From UBA1206 sp050953105 (lineage in GTDB: Bacteria; Bacillota; Clostridia; Oscillospirales; CAG-382), in contig JBMNMA010000004.1 in NCBI GenBank assembly GCA_050953105.1, positions 434,001 through 498,000 of the forward strand: a DNA stretch of 64,000 nucleotides. The letters run 5' to 3'. This document shows, in pieces, positions 23,541-31,290 of this stretch. The translations under genes were made by a program, and so were the position numbers. A model generated the notes under the pieces. It saw only the letters and a program-made list of their open reading frames with translations, did not search any database and was not told the origin of the DNA. Within the stretch, counting starts at the first letter, position 1. Every line of letters begins with the position of its first letter.

Positions 23541-24431
23541 CTAATTTTCTTTTTCAAAAAAATCCCTGCCGCAAAGGGCAATCACCAGGTTTTCAAGGTC
23601 TTCGGGTGAAGAATAGGCAAGCCGCACATACCCTTTTCCTTCCTTGCTTTCGTGTATGGTTATACGCCTTCCCAAGCGTGAGGAGGCGTCGGATTCAAGG
23701 CGTTTATAGTATTCCGACTTAACCGGTGAAAAGGTGTAGGCAGTCTTTTTGGCGTTTTTATTTTCAAGGGTTGCTTTAACCAGATTTTCGGTTTCCCGCA
23801 CCGAAAGGCCTTCGTTTATAATTCTTTCGGCAAGTTCGGTAAGTTGATTTTCGTTAATTACGCCGGCAAGGGGTAAAATTGTCCTTGCGTGACCGGCAGA
23901 AAGCTCACCTTTCTTTACAAGGGCAAGAATGGCGTCGGGAAGGGAAAGGATACGCAAAGCGTTGGCTATGGCCGGACGGGATTTTCCCACCTTCCGGGCC
24001 ACCTCTTCCTGGGTGAAACCGTAGGTTTCCATAAGGTTTTGATAGCCGAAAGCCTCTTCCACCGGGTTTAAATCCTCACGCTGAAGGTTTTCCACCAGCG
24101 CCACAAGGGAGGAGGATTTATCGTCAAAATCCCTTATAATTACCGGCACCTCGGCAAGTCCCGCCATTTTGCAGGCCCGCCATCTCCTTTCACCGGCTAT
24201 TATCTGATAAAAACCGTTTTTGCCTTTGCGGACGACTATGGGCTGAATAAGCCCGTGTTCCTTTATGGATTCGGCAAGTTCGGCAATAGATTCGGCATCG
24301 AAGGTTTTTCTAACCTGCTTTAGGTTGGGTTCGATGTCGGCAAGCCTTAAAACCGTTATCCCCTCGGCGTTTTCGGTGGTGTTTTCGGCAAGCAGGGCGT
24401 CAAGCCCTCTGCCAAGTCCTTTTTTCGCCAT
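23541..24431 (-). CDS. parB: Chromosome partition protein ParB (Spo0J)
   Basis: A CTP-dependent DNA clamp that loads at parS sites and helps segregate origins and recruit SMC. 296 residues: N-terminal LRLADIEPN, the ParB/Srx core with ELAESIKEHGLIQPIVVR and the CTP-binding GERRWRACKMAGL, NLQREDLNPVEEA, and a helix-turn-helix TQEEVARKVGKSRPAIANALRIL that reads parS. The C-terminus is a dimer domain. It starts 6 nt after parA. No parS site is seen near the gene. Confidence 0.94.
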   Translation of the reverse strand: MAKKGLGRGLDALLAENTTENAEGITVLRLADIEPNLKQVRKTFDAESIAELAESIKEHGLIQPIVVRKGKNGFYQIIAGERRWRACKMAGLAEVPVIIRDFDDKSSSLVALVENLQREDLNPVEEAFGYQNLMETYGFTQEEVARKVGKSRPAIANALRILSLPDAILALVKKGELSAGHARTILPLAGVINENQLTELAERIINEGLSVRETENLVKATLENKNAKKTAYTFSPVKSEYYKRLESDASSRLGRRITIHESKEGKGYVRLAYSSPEDLENLVIALCGRDFFEKEN

Positions 24432-24437
24432 TTTTTA

Positions 24438-25217
24438 TCAATCCAATCCTTTGCATCTTTCTATAAGCTCTTTTGTGGCGTCCTCATAGGCCAGCGCCCC
24501 TTTGGAATACCTGTCATACATATAAATAGGGACACCGTGGCTGGGGGCCTCGCTTAATTTGACATTTCTCGGCACCGGCTTTTTAAATGCCTTGCCTTCG
24601 AAATGCTTTTTTATTTCCTCCATAACCTGGACATTCAGCGTCAGCCTGCCGTCATACATGTTAAAAAGCACGCCTATAAGCTCAAGGGAGGGGTTTTTCT
24701 TTCCCTTTATGTATCTCACGGTGTTCATAAGCTGGCTTAATCCCTCAAGGGAATAAAACTCGCAAAGCACCGGTATAACCAATCCGTCGGAGGCCACAAG
24801 GGCGTTTAACGTTATCAACCCCAGGGAGGGAGGACAGTCTATAAAAATAAAGTCAAAATCTTCTTTTAGCTTTGTGACGGCGGACTTAAGCCGGTATTCC
24901 CGGTCGTCCATGTCCACCAGCTCGATTTCCGCCCCCACCAGGTCCATGCTTGATGGGATTAGATACAGTCCCTCCACGCAGGTTTTGGAAACGGTGTCCT
25001 CCGGCCTTGACCGGCCTATAAGCAGGTCGTAGACGGTGGCAGAAACTCTTTTCTTGTTTATCCCTATGCCGGTGGTGGCGTTACCCTGAGGGTCGGCGTC
25101 GATAAGCAGGGTTTTGTATCCCGCTTTTGCCGCAAAGGCGGCCATATTTACCGCCGAGGTTGTCTTTCCCACCCCGCCCTTTTGATTGGCAAAAGCCACA
25201 ACTTTTACTTCCGACAT
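24438..25217 (-). CDS. parA: Chromosome partition ATPase ParA (Soj)
   Basis: 259 residues with the deviant Walker A NQKGGVGKTTSAVNMAA, Walker A-prime LLIDADPQGNATTGIG and Walker B FIFIDCPPSLGLIT. ParA dimers on the nucleoid respond to ParB and control segregation and, in Bacillus, DnaA. It is the first gene of a long minus-strand operon, with a near-consensus promoter at 25248-25276 and GGGGGAAG as ribosome binding site. Confidence 0.95.
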   Translation of the reverse strand: MSEVKVVAFANQKGGVGKTTSAVNMAAFAAKAGYKTLLIDADPQGNATTGIGINKKRVSATVYDLLIGRSRPEDTVSKTCVEGLYLIPSSMDLVGAEIELVDMDDREYRLKSAVTKLKEDFDFIFIDCPPSLGLITLNALVASDGLVIPVLCEFYSLEGLSQLMNTVRYIKGKKNPSLELIGVLFNMYDGRLTLNVQVMEEIKKHFEGKAFKKPVPRNVKLSEAPSHGVPIYMYDRYSKGALAYEDATKELIERCKGLD

Positions 25218-25247
25218 ACTTCCCCCGCTATCATAATTTTACATATT

Positions 25248-25276
25248 AGTATAAAACTTATATGCCTAAATGTCAA
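25248..25276 (-). promoter_or_regulatory. Promoter of the parA-parB-serS operon
   Basis: Minus strand: perfect TTGACA (25276-25271), 17-bp spacer, TATACT (25253-25248). The leader to ATG 25217 is about 24 nt. Confidence 0.8.
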
Positions 25277-25348
25277 TAGATAAAGTTTTAATAACACCCC
25301 CCGGCCGGGCAGAGCAAATTATGGCAAAAACCGTAAAAACACCCCTGT

Positions 25349-25361
25349 CAACCGGCGGTTG
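25349..25361. promoter_or_regulatory. Palindrome CAACCGGCGGTTG, site 1
   Basis: CAACCG-G-CGGTTG is a perfect 6-bp inverted repeat around one base. The same 13-mer occurs in opposite orientation at 26814-26826, on the other side of the XRE/coiled-coil gene. A half-site-like TTCAACCG lies just downstream (25369-25376). It is about 70 bp upstream of the promoter at 25416, so it could be an operator or enhancer-like site. Confidence 0.5.
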
Positions 25362-25415
25362 CAAAAAATTCAACCGAAAAACACCCCCCAAAACACCTTT
25401 TCAAACAGAAGTTTA

Positions 25416-25444
25416 TTGATTTTCAAACTTATTTAGAGTAGAAT
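25416..25444 (+). promoter_or_regulatory. Promoter of the XRE/coiled-coil gene
   Basis: TTGATT (25416-25421), 17-bp spacer, TAGAAT (25439-25444). The leader to ATG 25492 is about 40 nt. Confidence 0.6.
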
Positions 25445-25491
25445 TGCCACAACGGAAGGCCGACCGAATGAAACATCAAGGAGAATGTTAT

Positions 25492-26781
25492 ATGTTCGAC
25501 ATGAAGAAGTTTGCCGATTTTATATCAACCAAAAGAAAGAAAAAGGGTTTAACCCAGGACCAGCTCAGCGATCTTGTGGGGGTAACCCATCAGGCAGTGT
25601 CTAAATGGGAACGGGGAGAGGCGATGCCGGAAATAAGCAAAATAGGCGACCTTTCCAAAGCCTTGGGTGTCCAGCCGGAGGAGGTCATTTCCGCCATGTA
25701 TGCCGGCGACGAGGGTAAGAACGAGGAAAAGTCATATCAAAACGCCGATGCCGAATATTATTCTCTCCCTGATAAAACCAGCGTGGGGGATGTGTATTAC
25801 CTTGCCCCCAAGCTGTCAAAGGAAACGCTGCGTATTGCTATTGACACCATAATATCCGCCAAAGGGGCGAGAGCCGCATCAATGCTGTTCCAGTATGCGG
25901 ACAGGGAATATTTGTCCGATCTTGCCGGCCAGCTCCTTGCCAATAACGACACAAGCCTGGTAGAATATGGCGACGAACGGGCAATAAAACGGGCGGTTAT
26001 AAACTTTGTAACCACCGCCGACCTTTCACCCAACAGATACACCCTTGACGAGTATTACCGCAAGGCCGGCGAAACCCTTATATATTCAAAAGATGAGAAT
26101 TTCATAAACGAAACCTTTACCCACGCCGTTCAGGCCACCGGCAACTGGAACGTGTGGAAGCATATTATAAACCGCTTTCCGCCCGATGTCCTGGTTAAGC
26201 AGGGCACCGATTATATGATAAGGCACGGCACATCCGCATTCAACGCCTGGTGGGGGCTTTTGGGAAGGCGTATTATATCCAGAATGTTTATAGGCTACGC
26301 CGACCACTTTGGCAACAACGCCCAGGCATGGAAGGATATCGCCTATTATTACGACCACTCCGACAGGACAATTATGGAAAGCGCCATCAAGGAACGCATT
26401 GACAGGTGCGACCCCAAGGTGTTTACCCCCGTTTTGCCCTTTTTAAGTGATGATGTCAAGAAACTCCTTGCCGACAAGGGTGTTAAAGGATATATTCCCA
26501 ACGACGTTAAGCAGGCAGTTGATTTAGGACAGGCCATAAAGAGCCAATACCGGGGAGGTAACTGGGGAAAACCTTTCGTAAACAAAAACAACGTAAATGA
26601 TATTGTTGCCGAAATAGAGGCAAGGCTTTCGGAAATAGAAAGCCGGCTTGACGACCTTGACGACCGGCTTGAGGAAATAGAGGACAAGGTTAACGAGATT
26701 GACGATATAGACGACTTGAAGGGCAAAATAGAAGAGCTTGAGGACGGCCTTGAGGACCTGTGTTCGGCAATTGAAGACTAA
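25492..26781 (+). CDS. XRE-type HTH protein with acidic coiled-coil tail
   Basis: The start at ATG 25492 is set by AAGGAG (25478-25483). The N-terminus has an XRE helix-turn-helix (TQDQLSDLVGVTHQAVSKWERGE). The middle (about 90-350) is helical with Trp- and Tyr-rich segments such as FNAWWGLLGRR and ends in no known enzyme motif. The last 60 residues are a very acidic heptad coiled coil (EIEARLSEIESRLDDLDDRL...). A large sensor or oligomerisation domain on a DNA-binding head is likely. It is monocistronic, and two copies of the CAACCG palindrome flank it. Confidence 0.7.
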   Translation: MFDMKKFADFISTKRKKKGLTQDQLSDLVGVTHQAVSKWERGEAMPEISKIGDLSKALGVQPEEVISAMYAGDEGKNEEKSYQNADAEYYSLPDKTSVGDVYYLAPKLSKETLRIAIDTIISAKGARAASMLFQYADREYLSDLAGQLLANNDTSLVEYGDERAIKRAVINFVTTADLSPNRYTLDEYYRKAGETLIYSKDENFINETFTHAVQATGNWNVWKHIINRFPPDVLVKQGTDYMIRHGTSAFNAWWGLLGRRIISRMFIGYADHFGNNAQAWKDIAYYYDHSDRTIMESAIKERIDRCDPKVFTPVLPFLSDDVKKLLADKGVKGYIPNDVKQAVDLGQAIKSQYRGGNWGKPFVNKNNVNDIVAEIEARLSEIESRLDDLDDRLEEIEDKVNEIDDIDDLKGKIEELEDGLEDLCSAIED

Positions 26782-26813
26782 GTTAACGGAAAATACTTCC
26801 GATTTTTACTGTG

Positions 26814-26826
26814 CAACCGCCGGTTG
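26814..26826. promoter_or_regulatory. Palindrome CAACCGCCGGTTG, site 2
   Basis: Exact reverse complement of the 13-mer at 25349-25361, located 33 bp after the stop of the XRE/coiled-coil gene and about 156 bp before the glycyl radical enzyme promoter. One outer T and a CA are shared as well. It may mark binding by that regulator at both its own gene and the next operon. Confidence 0.45.
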
Positions 26827-26905
26827 AATGACATAAATATCCCTTGAAAAACGATATTTCCACAAATTCCTCCTGAAATGAAATATATCTCTTCTCCTCT
26901 TTATG

Positions 26906-26941
26906 AATATGGCCTGGCGCAAGCCGGGCCGTATTTATTTT
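26906..26941 (+). terminator. Intrinsic terminator before the glycyl radical operon
   Basis: A 13-bp stem with two G-U pairs (26906-26918 with 26923-26935) closed by a GCAA tetraloop and followed by TATTTT. It separates the XRE/coiled-coil gene from the glycyl radical enzyme operon. Confidence 0.7.
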
Positions 26942-26981
26942 CCTGACTTCACATATACCAATTACAACATATCAAACCCAC

Positions 26982-27010
26982 TTGTATTTTCAATTTGCCG
27001 GTGGTATAAT
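26982..27010 (+). promoter_or_regulatory. Promoter of the glycyl radical enzyme operon
   Basis: TTGTAT (26982-26987), 17-bp spacer ending in TGG, and a perfect TATAAT (27005-27010), an extended -10. The start would be near 27017, giving a leader of only about 16 nt that consists almost wholly of the ribosome binding site. Confidence 0.65.
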
Positions 27011-27032
27011 TTTGCCAAAGGGAGGGTTGATT

Positions 27033-29156
27033 ATGCTTTTCCATACCCCGGCGGACACCCCAAGACCGGTAAGGCTTTCAAACCAAACCCGGCTTTTCGC
27101 ATGCCGGTCATTACAGGGCAAATACGGTGACGAGGCTGTTTCATTCGACAGCGTTGTCCTTGACGATTATCCCGGCTTTGCCGAGCTTGACGCTTACGAC
27201 AAATACGACGTTGCCATACGGGAAATCACCAAAAACGCTCCCGTAAGGATATGCGATGGCGAACTTTTGTCGGGTTCTGCCACCCTGGGACATGCCATTT
27301 ACCACCGTGTCCCTGCCAAATACAAGGGACACGCCGTTTTCTGGTCGGTTTCCCACCTCACCCTGGACTTTCAAAAGGTGCTTAAAGTAGGTATTAACGG
27401 TATAGAAAAAGAAACTTCCGAAAGGCTTTGCCGGGGAGACCTTGACGAAAAGCAGAAACGGTTTTTACAATCGGTGCTAAACACCATAGAATCGTTCCGT
27501 ATCTGGCACAGCCGGTATCTGGCAGAGCTGAAAGACAAACTGCCGCAAAATTATGTAAACCTGCAAACAGTCCCTTTCAATCCCCCAAAAACCTTTTATC
27601 AGGCTATCCAGTCAATATGGTTTACCTTTGCCTTTGTCCGCCTTTGCGGCAACTGGCCCGGTATCGGACGTATAGACCAAATGCTGGGACCCTACCTTGA
27701 AAACGATTTAAAATCGGGTATAATCACCCTTGAAAAAGCAAGGGAAATAACCGCCCACTTTTTTATAAAGGGGTGCGAATGGATTTTATCAAATCCTGTT
27801 CCCGCCACCGGGGATGCCCAGCATTATCAAAATCTGATTTTAGGCGGCACCGACTTGAACAGCAACGATATTACCAACCAGATGTCATATCTTGTCCTTG
27901 ATGTGGTGGAGGAGCTGCCAATTGGCGACTTTCCCATTACAATAAGGTTAAACGCCAAAACTCCTTATAAGTTCAAAGAAAAGGCTGCCCGTGTCGTCCG
28001 CCATGGCGGGGGAGTGGTGGCATTTTACAACGAGGACACCGTTTACCGGGCGTTTGAGCTTTTGGGCTACCCCAAAGACGAAATTGTCGACTTTGCCAAC
28101 GACGGCTGCTGGGAGGTGCAGATACCCGGTAAAACCTGCTTTGCCTACCACCCCTTTGACGGACTTAGAATATTACTTGACGATACATTGAAAATAGGCG
28201 AAACAAATCCTCCCGTATATACCGATTACAACGATCTATATTTTGATTATGTAAACCAACTCGCTGAGAGAGTTCAATATATCCGGCAGTTTGAATATAA
28301 CAGAATTTATAATCCCGACGGCAGCTTTAAGGAGGAATGTCCCTCCACCGTGGTGTCCATGCTTGAGGATGACTGTATTCAAAACGCCCGGTCCTATCTT
28401 GGCGGCGGCGCCAGATACATTGTCTGTTCCCCCCATTTCGGCGGCCTGGCGGACACGGTTAACAGCCTTTATGCCATAAAAAAGGCGGTTTTTGAGGAAA
28501 AGCTTATCAGCTACACCGACCTTATAAAAGCCTTAGCCGACAACTGGGAAGGATATGAAGTTATCCGGCAGTACATAAAAAACCGCCAGGACTATTACGG
28601 CAGCGGCTCCGACGGGGCAGATGTCATTTATGCCCGTCTTATGGACGATTTTGCAGATATCTGCGATGAAATTAACAAAACAACCCCATTTATATTCACC
28701 CCCGGTGTTTCCACCTTCGGCCGGCAGGTGGAATGGAAGGATAGCCGCAAAGCCACCCCCTTCGGCACCAAGGCAGGGGAAATCCTTGCCCCCAACGCAT
28801 CCCCCACTCCGGGCACTGACACCGCCGGGGTAACCGCCGTAATAAGGTCCTACTGCAAGGCTGACCTTGCCAGACAGGGGACGGGGGCCGCCCTTGACAT
28901 AGTTGTCCACCCCTCGGCAATAGAAGGGGACAACGGAATAAAGTCACTTATATCCCTTTTTGACGGGTTTTGCGCCCTCGGCGGATTTTTCATGCAGCTT
29001 GACGTGGTGGACACCAAAACCCTCCACGATGCCCAGAAAAACCCCGAAAAATATAAATCCCTGTCCGTCCGGGTTTCGGGCTGGAATGCCAGATTTGTAA
29101 CCCTTGATAAAAACTGGCAGCAGATGATTATCGAAAAGGCGGAAAAGAAACAATGA
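27033..29156 (+). CDS. Glycyl radical enzyme of unknown substrate
   Basis: 707 residues from ATG 27033 (GGGAGGG at 27020). The catalytic Cys is in NDGCWEVQ (Cys359), with Glu two residues later: the GCxE pattern of dehydratase and decarboxylase-type glycyl radical enzymes, and not the Cys-Cys of pyruvate formate-lyase. The radical-bearing Gly is in RVSGWNARF (Gly683), a slight variant of RVxGYxxRF. The enzyme is oxygen-sensitive and needs the activase encoded next, whose start overlaps by 4 nt. The substrate is not evident. It is shorter than the well-known dehydratases (about 780-850 residues). Confidence 0.88.
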   Translation: MLFHTPADTPRPVRLSNQTRLFACRSLQGKYGDEAVSFDSVVLDDYPGFAELDAYDKYDVAIREITKNAPVRICDGELLSGSATLGHAIYHRVPAKYKGHAVFWSVSHLTLDFQKVLKVGINGIEKETSERLCRGDLDEKQKRFLQSVLNTIESFRIWHSRYLAELKDKLPQNYVNLQTVPFNPPKTFYQAIQSIWFTFAFVRLCGNWPGIGRIDQMLGPYLENDLKSGIITLEKAREITAHFFIKGCEWILSNPVPATGDAQHYQNLILGGTDLNSNDITNQMSYLVLDVVEELPIGDFPITIRLNAKTPYKFKEKAARVVRHGGGVVAFYNEDTVYRAFELLGYPKDEIVDFANDGCWEVQIPGKTCFAYHPFDGLRILLDDTLKIGETNPPVYTDYNDLYFDYVNQLAERVQYIRQFEYNRIYNPDGSFKEECPSTVVSMLEDDCIQNARSYLGGGARYIVCSPHFGGLADTVNSLYAIKKAVFEEKLISYTDLIKALADNWEGYEVIRQYIKNRQDYYGSGSDGADVIYARLMDDFADICDEINKTTPFIFTPGVSTFGRQVEWKDSRKATPFGTKAGEILAPNASPTPGTDTAGVTAVIRSYCKADLARQGTGAALDIVVHPSAIEGDNGIKSLISLFDGFCALGGFFMQLDVVDTKTLHDAQKNPEKYKSLSVRVSGWNARFVTLDKNWQQMIIEKAEKKQ

Positions 29157-30040
29157 AAACCCCTTATATTTCAAACATTATCCCCTTTTCCGCCCATGAC
29201 GGGCCGGGACTGCGCACCGTGGTGTTTGTGTCCGGCTGCCCTCTTGACTGCCGCTGGTGCCACAACCCCGAATCCCGACTTTATACCCCCGGTGTTTTTT
29301 ATTCGCCGTCGCTCTGCATTGGCTGCGGACTTTGCGCCGCCGTCTGCCAGGCAGGCTGCCATAAATGCGAAAACGGGCATATTTATGACAGAAAAAACTG
29401 CATTTTATGCGGAAAATGCGCTATAATCTGCCCCTCCGGTGCGTTGACGGCCACCGCCAAAAGCCATACGGTAGAAGAAATAATAAGCATTATCAAAAGA
29501 GACAAACCCTTTTACGGCAGCGAAGGGGGGATTACCATATCCGGCGGTGAACCCTTGGCTTTCCCCGAATTTACCCTATCTCTCCTCAAAGCCGCCAAAG
29601 GGGAGGGGATAAACACCTGCGTTGAAACCTGCGGTTATGCCGAAAAATCGGTATTTGAGCAAATATCCCCCTATACCGACCTTATTCTTTTCGATATTAA
29701 GGACACCTCTCCTCAAAGGCACAGGGAATATACCGGCAAATCAAATGAAAAAATATTAGAAAACCTTTATTATGCCGATTCCCTGGGGATAAAAACCATT
29801 CTGCGCTGTGTTATGGTCAAGGGGGTAAACATGACCGATTCCCATTATGAGGGCATAAGGGATACATATAAAAGCCTAAAAAACTGTCTCGGAGTCAGCC
29901 TGCTTAAATGCCATTCCTACGGCGAAGGCAAACGGGAAAGGCTGGGGCTGCCGAACGCTTATGACACCGGCTGGACACCTAATTCACCCGATATGGACTT
30001 ATCAATTGCCAAATTAAAAGACATTCTAATACAGGAGTAA
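29153..30040 (+). CDS. Glycyl radical enzyme activating enzyme (radical SAM)
   Basis: 295 residues. Cx3Cx2C is seen as CPLDCRWC, after IIPFSAHDGPGLRTVVF, followed by a ferredoxin-like insert with two Cys clusters (CIGCGLCAAVC and CILCGKCAIICP) for two further 4Fe-4S centres, then the GGITISGGEPL SAM segment. It generates the glycyl radical on the upstream partner by hydrogen abstraction with 5-deoxyadenosyl radical. The ATGA overlap and shared promoter support the pairing. The ferredoxin-like insert is common in activases of non-PFL glycyl radical enzymes. Confidence 0.93.
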   Translation: MKTPYISNIIPFSAHDGPGLRTVVFVSGCPLDCRWCHNPESRLYTPGVFYSPSLCIGCGLCAAVCQAGCHKCENGHIYDRKNCILCGKCAIICPSGALTATAKSHTVEEIISIIKRDKPFYGSEGGITISGGEPLAFPEFTLSLLKAAKGEGINTCVETCGYAEKSVFEQISPYTDLILFDIKDTSPQRHREYTGKSNEKILENLYYADSLGIKTILRCVMVKGVNMTDSHYEGIRDTYKSLKNCLGVSLLKCHSYGEGKRERLGLPNAYDTGWTPNSPDMDLSIAKLKDILIQE

Positions 30041-30042
30041 AT

Positions 30043-31068
30043 ATGCTACACTTTGACAGCGATTACATGGAGGGGGCACACCCCAAAATAATTGAAAAGC
30101 TTATCCAAACCAACCTTGTCCAGTCCTCCGGCTACGGCAGCGACGATTACTGCGCCATGGCCAGGGAAAAGATAAAGGCCGCCTGCAACACCCCGGATGC
30201 CGACGTGTTTTTCCTTGTCGGGGGAACACAAACCAACGCCACGGTTATTGACGCCTTACTTTCCCCCTGGGAAGGTGTGGTGGCCGCCGGAACCGGGCAT
30301 ATCGCAGTCCACGAGGCAGGAGCGGTGGAGGCCACGGGACATAAGGTTATAACCATCCCCGACAACGGCGGAAAAATAACCCCCAAAGCACTCGGCGACT
30401 ACCTTGCCGCCTTCCATGCTGACCAATCAAAGGACCATATGGTTTATCCCGGAGCGGTGTATATATCCCACCCCACCGAAAAGGGAACCCTCTATACCGC
30501 CGACGAACTGTCGTCCCTTTATAAAATCTGCCGGGAATATGACATTCCCCTTTTCCTTGACGGCGCAAGGCTGGGTTACGCCCTTGTTACCGACGGAAAT
30601 GACATTGATTTGCCCTTTATAGCAAAGAACACCGACGTTTTTTATATAGGCGGAACCAAGGTGGGAGCGCTGTTCGGTGAAGCGGTGGTTGTCCCCAAAG
30701 GGGGAAGACTTAAACATTTTACCACTATGATAAAGCGCCACGGGGGACTTCTTGCCAAGGGAAGGCTTTTGGGTCTTCAGTTTGACGCTCTGTTTACCGA
30801 CAATCTTTATTTTGAAATTTCCCGCCACGGGGTTGAGATGGCGAAAAAACTTGAAAACGGCTTTGTGTCCAGAGGTTACACCATGATGTACGGAGCACAC
30901 TCTAACCAAAAGTTTGTGCTAATGGAAAACAGGGACATTAAAAGGCTAAGGCAAAACGCCACCTTTGAGGACTGGGAGGTAATCGATAAAGACCATACAG
31001 TCGTCCGCTTTGTAACAAGCTGGGCCACCAGGGAAGAGGACCTGGAAAAGCTTATTTCTCTGTTGTAA
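30043..31068 (+). CDS. Threonine aldolase-like PLP enzyme
   Basis: 341 residues, fold type I PLP enzyme of the beta-eliminating lyase/L-threonine aldolase family: the Gly-rich FLVGGTQTNA, the AVHEAGAVE segment, Asp in FLDGARLGYAL and the PLP Lys in YIGGTKVGALFGEA. Threonine aldolases split beta-hydroxy amino acids to glycine and an aldehyde. It begins 2 nt after the activase, so it very likely works with the glycyl radical enzyme, either feeding it or using its product. Substrate specificity is unknown. Confidence 0.85.
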   Translation: MLHFDSDYMEGAHPKIIEKLIQTNLVQSSGYGSDDYCAMAREKIKAACNTPDADVFFLVGGTQTNATVIDALLSPWEGVVAAGTGHIAVHEAGAVEATGHKVITIPDNGGKITPKALGDYLAAFHADQSKDHMVYPGAVYISHPTEKGTLYTADELSSLYKICREYDIPLFLDGARLGYALVTDGNDIDLPFIAKNTDVFYIGGTKVGALFGEAVVVPKGGRLKHFTTMIKRHGGLLAKGRLLGLQFDALFTDNLYFEISRHGVEMAKKLENGFVSRGYTMMYGAHSNQKFVLMENRDIKRLRQNATFEDWEVIDKDHTVVRFVTSWATREEDLEKLISLL

Positions 31069-31141
31069 AGGCGTATAAAAAAACGACAATGTACCGTTAC
31101 AGAAAATTTAAAAAATATATGGGGGAATTTCCCTTTTTGTA

Positions 31142-31196
31142 TGGACAGGCCGGGATGTTTTGTGGTATAATACCATGATAACTTCCCGGCTTTTTT
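31142..31196 (+). promoter_or_regulatory. uvrB promoter inside a terminator-like hairpin
   Basis: TGGACA (31142-31147), 18-bp spacer, TATAAT (31166-31171). The -10 is the centre of a 13-bp palindrome TGGTAT-A-ATACCA (31163-31175), and outside it GCCGGGA (31149-31155) can pair with TCCCGGC (31184-31190), followed by TTTTTT. The element may terminate the upstream operon while carrying the next promoter. I find no LexA-type GAAC-N4-GTTC box. Confidence 0.55.
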
Positions 31197-31228
31197 ACCT
31201 TTTTTATTTTAGTGCGGGGAGGAGTGAG

Positions 31229-31271
31229 ATCCGCAGCAAAGGCTGCGGATAAAATCCGCCTGCGGCGGGAT
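31229..31271 (+). repeat. C element in the uvrB 5-prime leader
   Basis: Two adjacent hairpins: ATCCGCAGC-AAAG-GCTGCGGAT and ATCCGCC-TGC-GGCGGGAT, 11 nt before the uvrB ribosome binding site GGAGG. A related pair lies at 61047-61089. Its position in the leader may affect mRNA stability or ribosome access. Confidence 0.6.
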
Positions 31272-31290
31272 TATTTGCAGGAGGCAGCCA

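Noticed and set aside
23541..25443. parS site near parAB
   Set aside because: No sequence close to TGTTTCACGTGAAACA was found; the nearby CAACCG palindrome is different in length and sequence.
28533..28910. Minus-strand frames within the glycyl radical enzyme gene
   Set aside because: Gly/Pro-rich translations antisense to a well-supported gene; no start signals.
31069..31290. LexA/SOS box upstream of uvrB
   Set aside because: No GAAC-N4-GTTC type site seen; only the palindrome at the -10.
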